From: Pseudomonadota bacterium
Lineage (GTDB): Bacteria > Pseudomonadota > Gammaproteobacteria > Burkholderiales > Burkholderiaceae_C
Length of the DNA: 64,000 nt
Assembly (NCBI GenBank): GCA_021783695.1
Contig: JAJXTO010000001.1
Span: forward strand, 84,068-148,067
Direction of reading: 5' to 3'
Under the pieces are notes generated by a model, which saw only the letters and a list, made by a program, of their open reading frames with translations, made no database searches and was not told the DNA's origin. Positions 23,010-31,110 of this stretch are shown one piece after another; within the stretch, counting starts at the first letter, position 1; each line of letters begins with the position of its first letter. The position numbers and the translations under genes were made by a program.

Positions 23010-23599
23010 GAGGAGGGGGCAATCGTGTCGAAGGGTGAGTCTTCGGGCCCGCCCGGCAGGGGGGCTCGTTCGGGCTGCGCGATCGCAGGGGTCTCGGGTG
23101 CGAGAGCTTCCGGGGCGGGGCTGGCGTGCCCGGCAACCGGCGGTTCCGGCTGTGGAGCTGCCGCGGTGGCATCGGGCAAATCGAGCCCCAGATTCGGTGT
23201 CAGTTTCAGGCGCGCCAGAAGACCGGGCGGAACGGGGCTGGGGGTGTTGTAGTCGTCGATATAGGTATCGAGCCCGTCCATCACGTTGAACTGCGGATCG
23301 GCGAACAGTTTGCGCAGGGCAGCGCGGCGCACGCCCTCGTCCACGCCCCTGGCGATGAAGCGTGTCAGGTCGGCGGTATGGTCGAGCGGCTCCAGGTCGT
23401 CCAGCGTGGGGGGCGGGGGCTGATCGGCTGCAGACGCCGGAACGGGCGGCGGTTGCGCAGGCAAGGCCGGCTCCACAGCCTTGTCCTGCGCAGGCGCGGT
23501 GGGCGGCGCATCCGGGGAGGAATCTGCCCCGGCTTGCAGCTTGCGCCGTGACCAGCGCGACAGAAAGCCGGAGTCTTCGGGGGAATTGGGCACGCTCAT
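23006..23599 (-). CDS. DUF3306 domain protein
   Basis: A 197-residue protein with a short basic N-terminus (FLSRWSRRKLQ), a Pro/Ala-rich linker, a conserved core (LDDLEPLDHTADLTRFIARGVDE to LDTYIDDYN), and another Pro-rich tail. It has no signal peptide, membrane segment or cysteine motif. DUF3306 proteins are restricted to formate dehydrogenase clusters, next to DUF3305 and polyferredoxin genes, as here. It overlaps both neighbours by four bases (ATGA). Role unknown; assembly of the enzyme is the natural guess. Confidence 0.82.
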   Translation of the reverse strand: MSVPNSPEDSGFLSRWSRRKLQAGADSSPDAPPTAPAQDKAVEPALPAQPPPVPASAADQPPPPTLDDLEPLDHTADLTRFIARGVDEGVRRAALRKLFADPQFNVMDGLDTYIDDYNTPSPVPPGLLARLKLTPNLGLDLPDATAAAPQPEPPVAGHASPAPEALAPETPAIAQPERAPLPGGPEDSPFDTIAPSS

Positions 23600-24177
23600 A
23601 AACAGCAGGCCGGAGGGTCGTCGCCGCCGCCCTCCGCGGGCGGCGCATTGCCGCCGGACACGTCGCGCTCACCCGGGGCGAGAAAGCTCTGCGGACGGCG
23701 GCGCTTGCGCGGCTCGGGCTTGTAGTGCAGCGCGGCAAACTCGGCCAGCCAGTTGGCCACCGCGGCGGGCAGCGGTGCAATTTCGATGGTCTCGCCTGCA
23801 TCCATCCAGCGGGCGGCTTCGTTGTAGGACAAGGTTACCGCCTGGATGCTCGGCAAACCTTCGGGCGCATGGCGCGGATCGTCGCATTCCGGTGCTGCCG
23901 CGGGCGTCCACCAGACAAACCAGCTGGGCTGCGGCGAGGTGAGGTTGAGGTGATAGCCCTCGGCTTCGTCCCGAAACAGTTGCACGCTCCAGTCGGGATA
24001 CAGCCATTGCGACTGCGCCTGCCCCCACTCCAGGCAGATTGGCGCAGTCCCTGGTGCCATGCCCGCCATTTCTGCCGGCAGTACGTCGCGCAGGCCCCAG
24101 CGCCAGCGCTGCCAGCGGTTGTTCAGTCGGTCGCGCTGCAGGAGCACGGCAATCGGCCATACGGCAGGCGCAGTCAC
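23596..24177 (-). CDS. DUF3305 domain protein
   Basis: A 193-residue protein whose core (VWPIAVLLQRDRLNNRWQRWRWGLRDVLP, then WLYPDWSVQLFRDEAEGYHLNL and SYNEAARWMDAGE) fits DUF3305. The start is most likely GTG at 24177, overlapping the fdhD stop (GTGA); longer in-frame reading upstream is antisense-like and lies inside fdhD. It overlaps the DUF3306 gene by four bases. The C-terminal tail is basic then Gly/Asp-rich and ends with two cysteines. Found with formate dehydrogenases; role unknown. Confidence 0.8.
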   Translation of the reverse strand: MTAPAVWPIAVLLQRDRLNNRWQRWRWGLRDVLPAEMAGMAPGTAPICLEWGQAQSQWLYPDWSVQLFRDEAEGYHLNLTSPQPSWFVWWTPAAAPECDDPRHAPEGLPSIQAVTLSYNEAARWMDAGETIEIAPLPAAVANWLAEFAALHYKPEPRKRRRPQSFLAPGERDVSGGNAPPAEGGGDDPPACCL

Positions 24178-25067
24178 GGCTGCGCTCCTGCCGACATCCG
24201 CTCCAGGGGTTCCGAAATGAAGCGATGCGGCGCGGTGTATTGCAGAAAGTGCCGGTTGGTGCAGCGGGCGAACAGGGCGATGCCGAGCCGTTCTGCGATG
24301 TCGTAGCCCATTTGCGTCACACCGGAGCGCGACACGAGGAGGGACACCCCCATCAGGGCACACTTGATGACCATTTCCGAGGTCAGTCGCCCGGTGGTGT
24401 AGAACACCTTGCCCGCGCCGCTCACCCCGTGCAGCCACATCCAGCCGGAAATCGCATCCACCGCGTTGTGACGGCCGACATCTTCGGTGAACATCAACAG
24501 ACGCCCCCCCTCGAACAGGGCGCAGCCGTGCACCGAGCCCGCGCTCTTGTAGAGAGAATCATGCAGACGCATGACGTCGAGCAGCGCGTAGAGCTCGCTC
24601 TGGCTGAGCCGGGTCGCGGCATCGAGCGCGGCATTGTCGACCTCGTCCATGAGGCTGGCGTACACCGTGCCCTGGCCGCAGCCGGTCGTGACCACACGCC
24701 GACCCGCTGTGCGCTGCGTCAGGTCCGCAATACCGCCGCGGCTGGTGATGGAGCAGGCCTCCACGTCCCAGTCGACCTGCACGGAGGCAATGTCGGCGAT
24801 GGAGCGCACAAGGCGCTGATTGCGCAGATAGCCGAGCGCCAGCAACTCGGGCGCCGCGCCCACGGTCATCAGGGTGACGAGTTCCTGTTTGTCGAGATAA
24901 AGGGTGAGCGGACGCTCCGCAGGAATGTGAACCTCCTGCGTTTGCCCAAACTCATTGCGCACCAATACCCCGCGGGTGAGCGCCACGCGCGCATCACTGA
25001 GTTGCGGAATGGGTGTCTGCTGAGCAGGCGCAGCAGGGGAAGACGAACACGCGGACTGGGCCATCAA
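24174..25067 (-). CDS. fdhD: Formate dehydrogenase sulfurtransferase FdhD
   Basis: FdhD passes sulfur from the cysteine desulfurase to the bis-MGD cofactor, which is essential for formate dehydrogenase activity. The 297 residues contain the family blocks GRLTSEMV and EDVGRHNA and the GC loop (TTGCGQGT, Cys130). Only one cysteine is present in that loop, whereas E. coli FdhD has a CxxC. A second start (25064) directly follows the first. It is co-transcribed with the DUF3305-DUF3306-polyferredoxin-TorD genes through four-base overlaps or short gaps. Confidence 0.93.
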   Translation of the reverse strand: MMAQSACSSSPAAPAQQTPIPQLSDARVALTRGVLVRNEFGQTQEVHIPAERPLTLYLDKQELVTLMTVGAAPELLALGYLRNQRLVRSIADIASVQVDWDVEACSITSRGGIADLTQRTAGRRVVTTGCGQGTVYASLMDEVDNAALDAATRLSQSELYALLDVMRLHDSLYKSAGSVHGCALFEGGRLLMFTEDVGRHNAVDAISGWMWLHGVSGAGKVFYTTGRLTSEMVIKCALMGVSLLVSRSGVTQMGYDIAERLGIALFARCTNRHFLQYTAPHRFISEPLERMSAGAQP

Positions 25068-25154
25068 GACAATCTTTTCGGACGGTTGCGAGCAAGGGCC
25101 TGGGAGGCAACCCGCCCCACGCGACGACGGTCAGACGCTGCGCCTTGTTGCACC

Positions 25155-25475
25155 CTATTTCTGCGTCGCCGCCGCCGGGGCGGCGACGGCAGGTTGTGCC
25201 GCCACATAGGGGCCGGGGTTAACACAGGGCGGTGTGGCAACCGGCGGCAGGGTCGTCTTGCCTTGCGCCTTGGCCGCAGCGTAATAGAACGCCGCCACTT
25301 TGTCCTGTGCCTCGCACAACTGATAGGCGGCGACCTTATCGCCCCACTTGCCTTTGGCTGCGGCTTCTTCGGCCTTGGCCTTGGCTTCCGGGCTGGGCGG
25401 GGGCAACTTCGCCCACGCGGTGATGCCGCAGCTCAGCGACACGGCCACGATCAATCCAAGCATCCATCGCATCAT
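25155..25475 (-). CDS. Small secreted protein of the formate dehydrogenase cluster
   Basis: A 106-residue protein with a signal peptide (LGLIVAVSLSCGITAWA, cleavage near AWA-KL). The mature part is Ala/Lys-rich and helical (AKAKAEEAAAKGKWGDKVAAYQ), with two cysteines (CEAQDK and PPCVNPGP) that may pair. The tail is Pro/Ala-rich. A GAGGAG site precedes the ATG, and a second ATG follows directly. It starts 7 bp after the cytochrome b gene. Small proteins of this kind occur in betaproteobacterial formate dehydrogenase operons, but I know no assigned role. Confidence 0.65.
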   Translation of the reverse strand: MMRWMLGLIVAVSLSCGITAWAKLPPPSPEAKAKAEEAAAKGKWGDKVAAYQLCEAQDKVAAFYYAAAKAQGKTTLPPVATPPCVNPGPYVAAQPAVAAPAAATQK

Positions 25476-25482
25476 CGTCTCC

Positions 25483-26679
25483 TCAAGCCTTGTGTTTGAT
25501 CACGGGCACCGGTGACTGTGCCTTGGCGCCGCTGCGCTGGGCTGGAATCTTTCCGGATTGAATGTCGTCCAGCCAGAGCGCGTGGTGTTGTTTCGCCCAA
25601 CTTTCATCCACATAGCCGGTGCGCATGCCGTCGAGCGCGCCCTCCGTGCCCACAGTGCCTATGTAGATATGACCGAACGCCATGGCCATGAACAACATGG
25701 TGGCCGAGGCGTGAAGGATTTCCGCCACCTGCATTGCGCCGCGGCTATAAGGAAAATTGGGCACCAGCTTGTCGAGCACCAGGCCCGATGCCACCGCCAG
25801 CAGACCAAGGAACAGCACCCCGGCCCAAAACCATATTTTTTCGCCCGCATTGAACCGCGCAGAGGGCGCTTCGCCGCCGCCAAACAAACCGCCCCCATTG
25901 GCAAGCCAGGCCAGATCGGTCTTGCTCGGCAGGTTGTCGCGCACGAAGGTCAGCAGCACGATGACCAGCGACAGGCCGAACAGCGGTCCGACAAAATTGT
26001 GGATGGTCTTGAGCGCATAGGTCAGCCAGCCAAAGAGCGTCGCCCCCAGGATGGGAAGCAGAAAGAACTTGCCAAACAGGATGACAATGCCCGACACCGC
26101 AAGAGCGATGAACGAGAATGCCAGCACCCAGTGCATGAAGCGCTCGAACGGCGTGAAACGCTCGATCTTGCGTCCCGTGGGCTTGTGCACCAGCCGGATT
26201 TTTCCGCGGAACAAATAGAACGCGGCGATGCCCACCACGGCGAGGATCAGCAGCCAGCCACCGACCGGAATGAGCAACAGATTGCGCGTCTGCCGCCAAG
26301 CCTCGCCCGCCGTGGTGAGGCTTGAGCCGGGATACGCCGTTTGCGGTTGAATCAGCACCCCGGCTTCGGGATCTGGCAGGCTGGTGAAACCAGATTGCTG
26401 CTTGATCTCGCGCCACATCGGTGCGTTATTGCCAGGCTGCACTTGCGCTCGCTCGCCATTGTTTTGCTGCAGATAGCCGGGGATGGTCGACGCGTCCGGA
26501 GGAGCCGCTGGCTGATCGGCGCGCGGCGTCGTGCCAACCTGCGCCACCGGAGTGAGCGTTGCTGGTGCGGCCGCCGCGAGCGCGGCAGGCGCGCCCAATA
26601 GCACGCCCAATAGCACGCCCAATAGCACGCCCAAGCCCAACACGGCAGTTGCAACTAAACGGGAAAAGAGTCCGGACAT
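25483..26679 (-). CDS. Formate dehydrogenase cytochrome b subunit (gamma)
   Basis: The membrane anchor that passes electrons from formate to quinone. It has 398 residues: a signal-like hydrophobic N-terminus (residues 8-37), a periplasmic-type extension of about 90 residues, then four membrane segments starting near 133. Histidines suited to bind two b haems are His183 (FMHWVLAF), His227 (TIHNFVGP), His323 and His337 (LHASATMLFMAMAFGHIY). The N-terminal hydrophobic core is made of three identical VLLG units from a 12-bp DNA repeat. FdnI-type subunits are normally only about 210 residues, so the long N-terminal extension is characteristic of this betaproteobacterial version. It sits between the small secreted protein and lipoprotein genes. 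Confidence 0.9.
   Translation of the reverse strand: MSGLFSRLVATAVLGLGVLLGVLLGVLLGAPAALAAAAPATLTPVAQVGTTPRADQPAAPPDASTIPGYLQQNNGERAQVQPGNNAPMWREIKQQSGFTSLPDPEAGVLIQPQTAYPGSSLTTAGEAWRQTRNLLLIPVGGWLLILAVVGIAAFYLFRGKIRLVHKPTGRKIERFTPFERFMHWVLAFSFIALAVSGIVILFGKFFLLPILGATLFGWLTYALKTIHNFVGPLFGLSLVIVLLTFVRDNLPSKTDLAWLANGGGLFGGGEAPSARFNAGEKIWFWAGVLFLGLLAVASGLVLDKLVPNFPYSRGAMQVAEILHASATMLFMAMAFGHIYIGTVGTEGALDGMRTGYVDESWAKQHHALWLDDIQSGKIPAQRSGAKAQSPVPVIKHKA
26594..26629. repeat. Three tandem copies of a 12-bp repeat
   Basis: The unit CCCAATAGCACG occurs three times without mismatch and begins a fourth copy (CCCAA). It lies within the signal-peptide coding part of the cytochrome b gene, each unit giving Val-Leu-Leu-Gly. 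Copy-number change would stay in frame. Confidence 0.9.
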
Positions 26680-26688
26680 GGCCCGCTC

Positions 26689-26922
26689 CTAGCGCATGCG
26701 CACGTATTCGTTCTGATTCTGGGAGCGGCGGTCAATCTCCCGCTGCCAACTGGCCTTGTCGCCCACCTTCCAGTCCTTTTCGGTGAAGGCGGGGTTGGCG
26801 CCCATCCAAGGGGCTTGCGAGGGTGGCGCACCGGCTTGAGTGAGGGTCTGAGGTTTCTGGCTACACCCGGCCAGCATGGCGAACACGACGGCTGCGAAGA
26901 TCAAGGACACGCTGCGTTTCAT
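26689..26922 (-). CDS. Small lipoprotein of the formate dehydrogenase cluster
   Basis: A 77-residue protein with a lipoprotein signal peptide (MKRSVSLIFAAVVFAMLAGC, lipobox LAGC with Cys20). The mature part is short, Pro- and Trp-containing (PSQAPWMGANPAFTEKDW, then KASWQREID) and has no known domain. The start at 26922 overlaps the stop of the iron-sulfur subunit gene (ATGA), and its stop is 9 bp before the cytochrome b start, so it is embedded in the structural operon. It may help position the complex in the membrane (inference). Confidence 0.75.
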   Translation of the reverse strand: MKRSVSLIFAAVVFAMLAGCSQKPQTLTQAGAPPSQAPWMGANPAFTEKDWKVGDKASWQREIDRRSQNQNEYVRMR

Positions 26923-27554
26923 GATGACGCCCCCTGTTTTGTCGGCGCGGGTTGGGCTGACGGCGACGCTGACTTGCCATACGCCGTTCCCCAGCCCCAC
27001 AGTTCGGCACCGCCACCACGATGCAGCACGCGGTCGCGCAGGATGTCGGCGATGACCTCGCCATCGCCGGCCAGCAGTGCCTTGGTCGAGCACATTTCGG
27101 CGCAGATGGGCAGCTTGCCTTCGGCCAGGCGGTCACGCCCATATTCCTTGAACTGTTCTTCCGAGCCGTTTGGTGCCGGGCCGCCCGCGCAGAAGGTGCA
27201 TTTGTCCATCTTGCCGCGCAGACCGAACTCGCCGTTGGCGGGAAACTGCGGCGCGCCGAACGGGCAGGCATAGGAACAATAGCCGCAGCCGATGCACACA
27301 TCCTTGTCATGCAGCACCACGCCTTCGGGCGTGCGGTAGAAGCAGCTCACCGGGCACACGGCCATGCACGGCGCATCCGAGCAGTGCATGCAGGCGACCG
27401 AGATGGATTTCTCCCCCGGAACGCCTTCGTTCATGGTGACCACGCGGCGGCGATTGACGCCCCAGGGCACCTCGTTCTCGTTTTTGCAGGCGGTGACGCA
27501 GCCGTTGCAGTTGATGCAGCGCTCGGCATCACAGATGAATTTCATGCGGGCCAT
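26919..27554 (-). CDS. Formate dehydrogenase iron-sulfur subunit (beta)
   Basis: A 211-residue ferredoxin-like subunit that carries electrons from the catalytic subunit to cytochrome b. Four 4Fe-4S motifs are visible: Cys13/16/19/23, 55/58/63/67, 87/90/93/97 and 119/122/151/155. It is shorter than FdnH (about 290) because the C-terminal membrane helix is missing; the end is a low-complexity Ser/Ala/Pro tail. A GGAGA site precedes the ATG. It lies 31 bp after the catalytic subunit gene and overlaps the lipoprotein gene. Confidence 0.92.
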   Translation of the reverse strand: MARMKFICDAERCINCNGCVTACKNENEVPWGVNRRRVVTMNEGVPGEKSISVACMHCSDAPCMAVCPVSCFYRTPEGVVLHDKDVCIGCGYCSYACPFGAPQFPANGEFGLRGKMDKCTFCAGGPAPNGSEEQFKEYGRDRLAEGKLPICAEMCSTKALLAGDGEVIADILRDRVLHRGGGAELWGWGTAYGKSASPSAQPAPTKQGASS

Positions 27555-27585
27555 GGGGATGTCTCCGTTCAGCGTGAGGGGCGCG

Positions 27586-30573
27586 TCAGGCGCGTTCGAG
27601 TTGGCACACGGTGGTCTTGCTTTCCTGCATCATGGTCACAGCGTCATAGCCATAGGTGGTGGCCGTGTTGACCGCTTCGCCGAGCACGATGGGCGCTGCG
27701 CCTTCCGGGTAATACTGGCGCAAATCCTTGCCCTGCCAGTGCCCGGCAAAGTGGAAGGGGATGAACACAGTGGAGCGATCGACCGCTTCGGTCACCCGTG
27801 CCCGCACCTTGATGCGGGCACCCGTGGGCGTGCTCACCCACACATCGTCTCCCTCGCGAATGTTGCGGTCATTGGCCACCGCGGGATTGACCTGCACGAA
27901 GGCAAACTGCTGCAACTCGGCCAGCCAGGGGTTGGAGCGCGTTTCGTCGCCTCCGCCCTCATATTCGACCAGCCGCCCAGAGGTGAGGATGAGCGGGAAT
28001 TTCTTGACGATGTCGATGTTCTGATCCTGCACGGTCTTGTAGAGCGTGGGCAGGCGCCAGAAGGTTTTTTTGTCGTCGTAGGTCGGATACTTGACCACCA
28101 TGTCGGGCCGCACCGAAAAGAGCGGCTCGCGGTGTTGCGGAATGGGATCGGGAAAGTTCCACACAACGGCACGGGCCCGGGCGTTGCCGAAGGGATGACA
28201 GCCGTGGTTTTTCATCGCCACACGGATGATGCCGCCGGACTGGTCGGTCTTCCAGTTCTTGCCATCGGCCAGTTTTTTCTCGGCGTCGGTGAGTTCATCC
28301 CACCAGCCGAGTTTTTTCAGCAGGGTGGAATCGAACTCGGGGTAGCCGGTCTGGATGTCAGCGCCCTTGGAGGCGGAACCGTCTGCTGCCAGCAAGGACT
28401 GCCCGTCGCGCTCCACGCCGAAATTGGCGCGGAAATTGCCGCCACCTTCCATGACGTTGAGCGAGGTGTCGTACAGATTCGCAGTGCCGGGATGGCGTAA
28501 CTCGGGCGTGCCGTAACAGGGCCAGGGCAGACCGAAGTACTCGCCGTCGAGCTTGTAGCCGGTTTCCTTGTCGATACCGCCCCGGGCGCGCAGGGTCTTG
28601 ACGTCGAACACATGCATATTGCGCATGTGCGCCTTCAGGCGCTCCGGGCTCTGGCCGGTGTAGCCGATGGTCCAGACGCCGCGGTTGATCTCGCGCAGGA
28701 TGGACTCGGTCTCTGGCTCCATCATGCCGCCCTTGCCCTGCACCATTTTGTAGTTCTTCACCAGCTCCTTGCCGAAGCCGAGTTTGTCGGCGAGCTGGGT
28801 CATGATCATGTGATCAGTGCGCGACTCGAACATCGGCTCGATCACCTTCTCGCGCCACTGCAGCGAACGGTTGGACGCCGTCACCGAACCCGAGGTCTCG
28901 AACTGCGTGGTGGCAGGCAGCAGATACACCGCGCGCTTCGGGTTGAGTTCGGCACCCTCTGCAGGCATGGCCGCCATGGCGGCGGTCGCCGAGGGGTAGG
29001 GGTCGATCACGACCAGCAGATCGAGCTTGTTCATGGCCTTTTTCATGTCCAGGCCGCGGGTCTGCGAATTCGGCGCATGGCCCCAGAAAATGTGAGCCCG
29101 CAGATTCGGGCCCTGATCGACCATGTCGTTCGGCGTCAGCACACCGTCGATCCAGCGCGAAACCGTCATGCCTGGTTTGGTCATCATGCCCGGAGCAAAG
29201 CGGCCCTTGATCCACTCATAGTCCACGCCCCAGACCCCGGCATAGTGCTTCCAGGCACCGTCGATCACGCCGTAGTAACCCGGCAGCGAATCCGGGTTGG
29301 GGCCGACGTCAGTGGCGCCCTGCACATTGTCGTGACCGCGGTAGATGTTGGTGCCGCCGCCGGACTTGCCCACATTGCCCAGCGCGAGCTGCAGGATGCA
29401 CGAAGCGCGCACGATGGCGTGGCCGATGGTGTGTTGCGTCTGTCCCATGCACCAGACAATGGTGCCGGGCTTGTTTTCGTGCAGCATCTTGGCGATGGCA
29501 AAAGTGGTGTCGCCGTCAACGCCAGACACCTCCTTGACGGCGTCGGGGTCCCACTTGGCTAGTACGTCTTCCTTGACCTTGTCCATGCCCCAAACCCGGG
29601 CATCGATGTACTGCTGGTCTTCCCAGCCGTTCTTGAAGATGTGATAAAGGATGCCAAAGACGACTGGCACGTCGGTACCCGAGCGCAGCCGCACATGCAT
29701 GTCCGCCTTGGCGGCGGTGCGGGTGAAGCGCGGATCGACCACGATCACCTTGCAGCCGTTTTCCTTGGCATGCAGCAGGTGCAGCATGGACACCGGATGC
29801 GCCTCGGCCGCATTCGAGCCGATGAAAAACGCCACCTTGGAGTTGGCCAGGTCGTTGTACGAATTGGTCATCGCCCCATAGCCCCAGGTATTGGCCACAC
29901 CGGCCACCGTGGTGGAGTGGCAGATGCGCGCCTGGTGGTCGCAGTTGTTCGTGCCCCAGAGCGAGACCCATTTGCGCAACAGGTAGGCCTGTTCGTTGTT
30001 GTGTTTGCTCGAGCCAACGACAAACAGCGCGTCCGGCCCGCTTTCCTTGCGGATTTCGAGCAGGCGGTCCGTGATTTCCTGCAGTGCCTGATCCCAGGAG
30101 ATGCGCTGATACTTGCCGTCGACCCATTTCATGGGATAGCGCAGACGATGATCGCCGCGGCCGTGGTCGCGCAGCGCAGCGCCCTTGGCGCAGTGCGCGC
30201 CAAGGTTGAGCGGCGAATCGAACACTGGATTCTGCCGAACCCACACGCCGTTCTCCACCATCGCGTCCGAGGCGCAACCGACCGAGCAGTGCGTGCAGAC
30301 GGTGCGCCGTGTCACCACATTCTTGCTTCCGGCAGAACCGGGCGCTGGCGTGTCCGCAGCGTCGGCTTTTTTCATCAACTGCAGCTGCGAGCCGACCAGA
30401 CCGGCCCCCAGTCCCAAACCGACGCCAATGCCGGAACGCCGCAGAAACGTTCGGCGGTCGATGGTCGGCAAGGCCCGGTTCAGGCTGCGCTTGAGTTGAT
30501 CGACCCAGATGGTCGAGGTGTCCGCAGACTGGCTTTGGGCATCTTTGCGTTCGGATGTACGGGTCAGCAGCAT
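27586..30573 (-). CDS. Formate dehydrogenase catalytic subunit, Tat-exported, Cys type
   Basis: A molybdo/tungsto-bis-MGD enzyme of 995 residues oxidising formate to CO2. A twin-arginine signal is present (DRRTFLRRSGIG at about 39-50), so the active site is periplasmic. Cys93, 96, 100 and 128 bind the 4Fe-4S cluster. The metal ligand is Cys218 (ARICHS), in the position of selenocysteine in FdnG, with the adjacent catalytic His219. The C-terminal domain has the usual cofactor-binding blocks (HPFGNAR; LTSGRLVEYEGGGDETRSNPW). The upstream fdhD and TorD-type genes, molybdate transporter, iron-sulfur and cytochrome b genes complete the complex. The Tat extension before the twin arginines is unusually long (38 residues). 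Confidence 0.95.
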   Translation of the reverse strand: MLLTRTSERKDAQSQSADTSTIWVDQLKRSLNRALPTIDRRTFLRRSGIGVGLGLGAGLVGSQLQLMKKADAADTPAPGSAGSKNVVTRRTVCTHCSVGCASDAMVENGVWVRQNPVFDSPLNLGAHCAKGAALRDHGRGDHRLRYPMKWVDGKYQRISWDQALQEITDRLLEIRKESGPDALFVVGSSKHNNEQAYLLRKWVSLWGTNNCDHQARICHSTTVAGVANTWGYGAMTNSYNDLANSKVAFFIGSNAAEAHPVSMLHLLHAKENGCKVIVVDPRFTRTAAKADMHVRLRSGTDVPVVFGILYHIFKNGWEDQQYIDARVWGMDKVKEDVLAKWDPDAVKEVSGVDGDTTFAIAKMLHENKPGTIVWCMGQTQHTIGHAIVRASCILQLALGNVGKSGGGTNIYRGHDNVQGATDVGPNPDSLPGYYGVIDGAWKHYAGVWGVDYEWIKGRFAPGMMTKPGMTVSRWIDGVLTPNDMVDQGPNLRAHIFWGHAPNSQTRGLDMKKAMNKLDLLVVIDPYPSATAAMAAMPAEGAELNPKRAVYLLPATTQFETSGSVTASNRSLQWREKVIEPMFESRTDHMIMTQLADKLGFGKELVKNYKMVQGKGGMMEPETESILREINRGVWTIGYTGQSPERLKAHMRNMHVFDVKTLRARGGIDKETGYKLDGEYFGLPWPCYGTPELRHPGTANLYDTSLNVMEGGGNFRANFGVERDGQSLLAADGSASKGADIQTGYPEFDSTLLKKLGWWDELTDAEKKLADGKNWKTDQSGGIIRVAMKNHGCHPFGNARARAVVWNFPDPIPQHREPLFSVRPDMVVKYPTYDDKKTFWRLPTLYKTVQDQNIDIVKKFPLILTSGRLVEYEGGGDETRSNPWLAELQQFAFVQVNPAVANDRNIREGDDVWVSTPTGARIKVRARVTEAVDRSTVFIPFHFAGHWQGKDLRQYYPEGAAPIVLGEAVNTATTYGYDAVTMMQESKTTVCQLERA

Positions 30574-30688
30574 GTCTTCACTCCAGTGTGATGCTGGGGA
30601 GCAGGGGATGCGCCGGGCGAAACCCTGGTTTCACAGCCCCGAGGGTTGCGCGGCGCGCCAGATCGTGTGGATCGCAATGGCCCCGATT

Positions 30689-30931
30689 TCATAGCCGGGT
30701 GGTGCGGTAATAGGCGCGAATGTGCTCGGTCAGGCGATAGCCCGCCTGCTGCGTGGCATCGGCCGGGGGCGCTGTCACGGTCTTGGTCAAGGCCGGTTGC
30801 ACAGTATCGGCCGCGGCAACTCCAGCGCCAAGAACCGCCGCAGCGACACCCCCCATTCCCTGCAGCAGCGATCGGCGCTTGATCCGGTTCGCCGGACCCA
30901 TTTCATCCAGGGTGGTTTGTTTTGCAGTCAT
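30689..30931 (-). CDS. Small Tat-signal protein upstream of formate dehydrogenase
   Basis: An 80-residue protein with a clear twin-arginine signal (IKRRSLLQGMGGVAAAVLGAG) followed by a short mature part of about 40 residues ending RAYYRTTRL. An AAGGAG site precedes the ATG at 30931. It is the first gene of the formate dehydrogenase cluster, 115 bp before the catalytic subunit gene. Similar tiny Tat proteins occur at the head of such clusters in proteobacteria. It may be co-exported with, or help assemble, the enzyme; its function is unknown. Confidence 0.75.
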   Translation of the reverse strand: MTAKQTTLDEMGPANRIKRRSLLQGMGGVAAAVLGAGVAAADTVQPALTKTVTAPPADATQQAGYRLTEHIRAYYRTTRL

Positions 30932-31110
30932 TCGAGTCTCCTTGCGACATGCCGCGGCGCCGTGGTTTTGCGCAGACTGTAGTCCAACAGATGCGCACGT
31001 TCAAAGTGAATTGTTTCGCTTCAGTACATATTGATTTACTAATAAACCAATTCTTGCGCTTGCGATTCAAGCAGCCTAATATCAAAACCATTACAACGTA
31101 AAGGGATTTT

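Noticed and set aside
20778-23252. 824-codon plus-strand open frame across the polyferredoxin gene
   Set aside because: The minus strand carries regularly spaced cysteine motifs; the plus frame is a shadow with Arg/Gln-rich composition.
26594-26629. Phase-variation switch by the 12-bp repeat
   Set aside because: The unit length is a multiple of three, so copy-number change cannot turn the gene on or off; only a length effect is possible.
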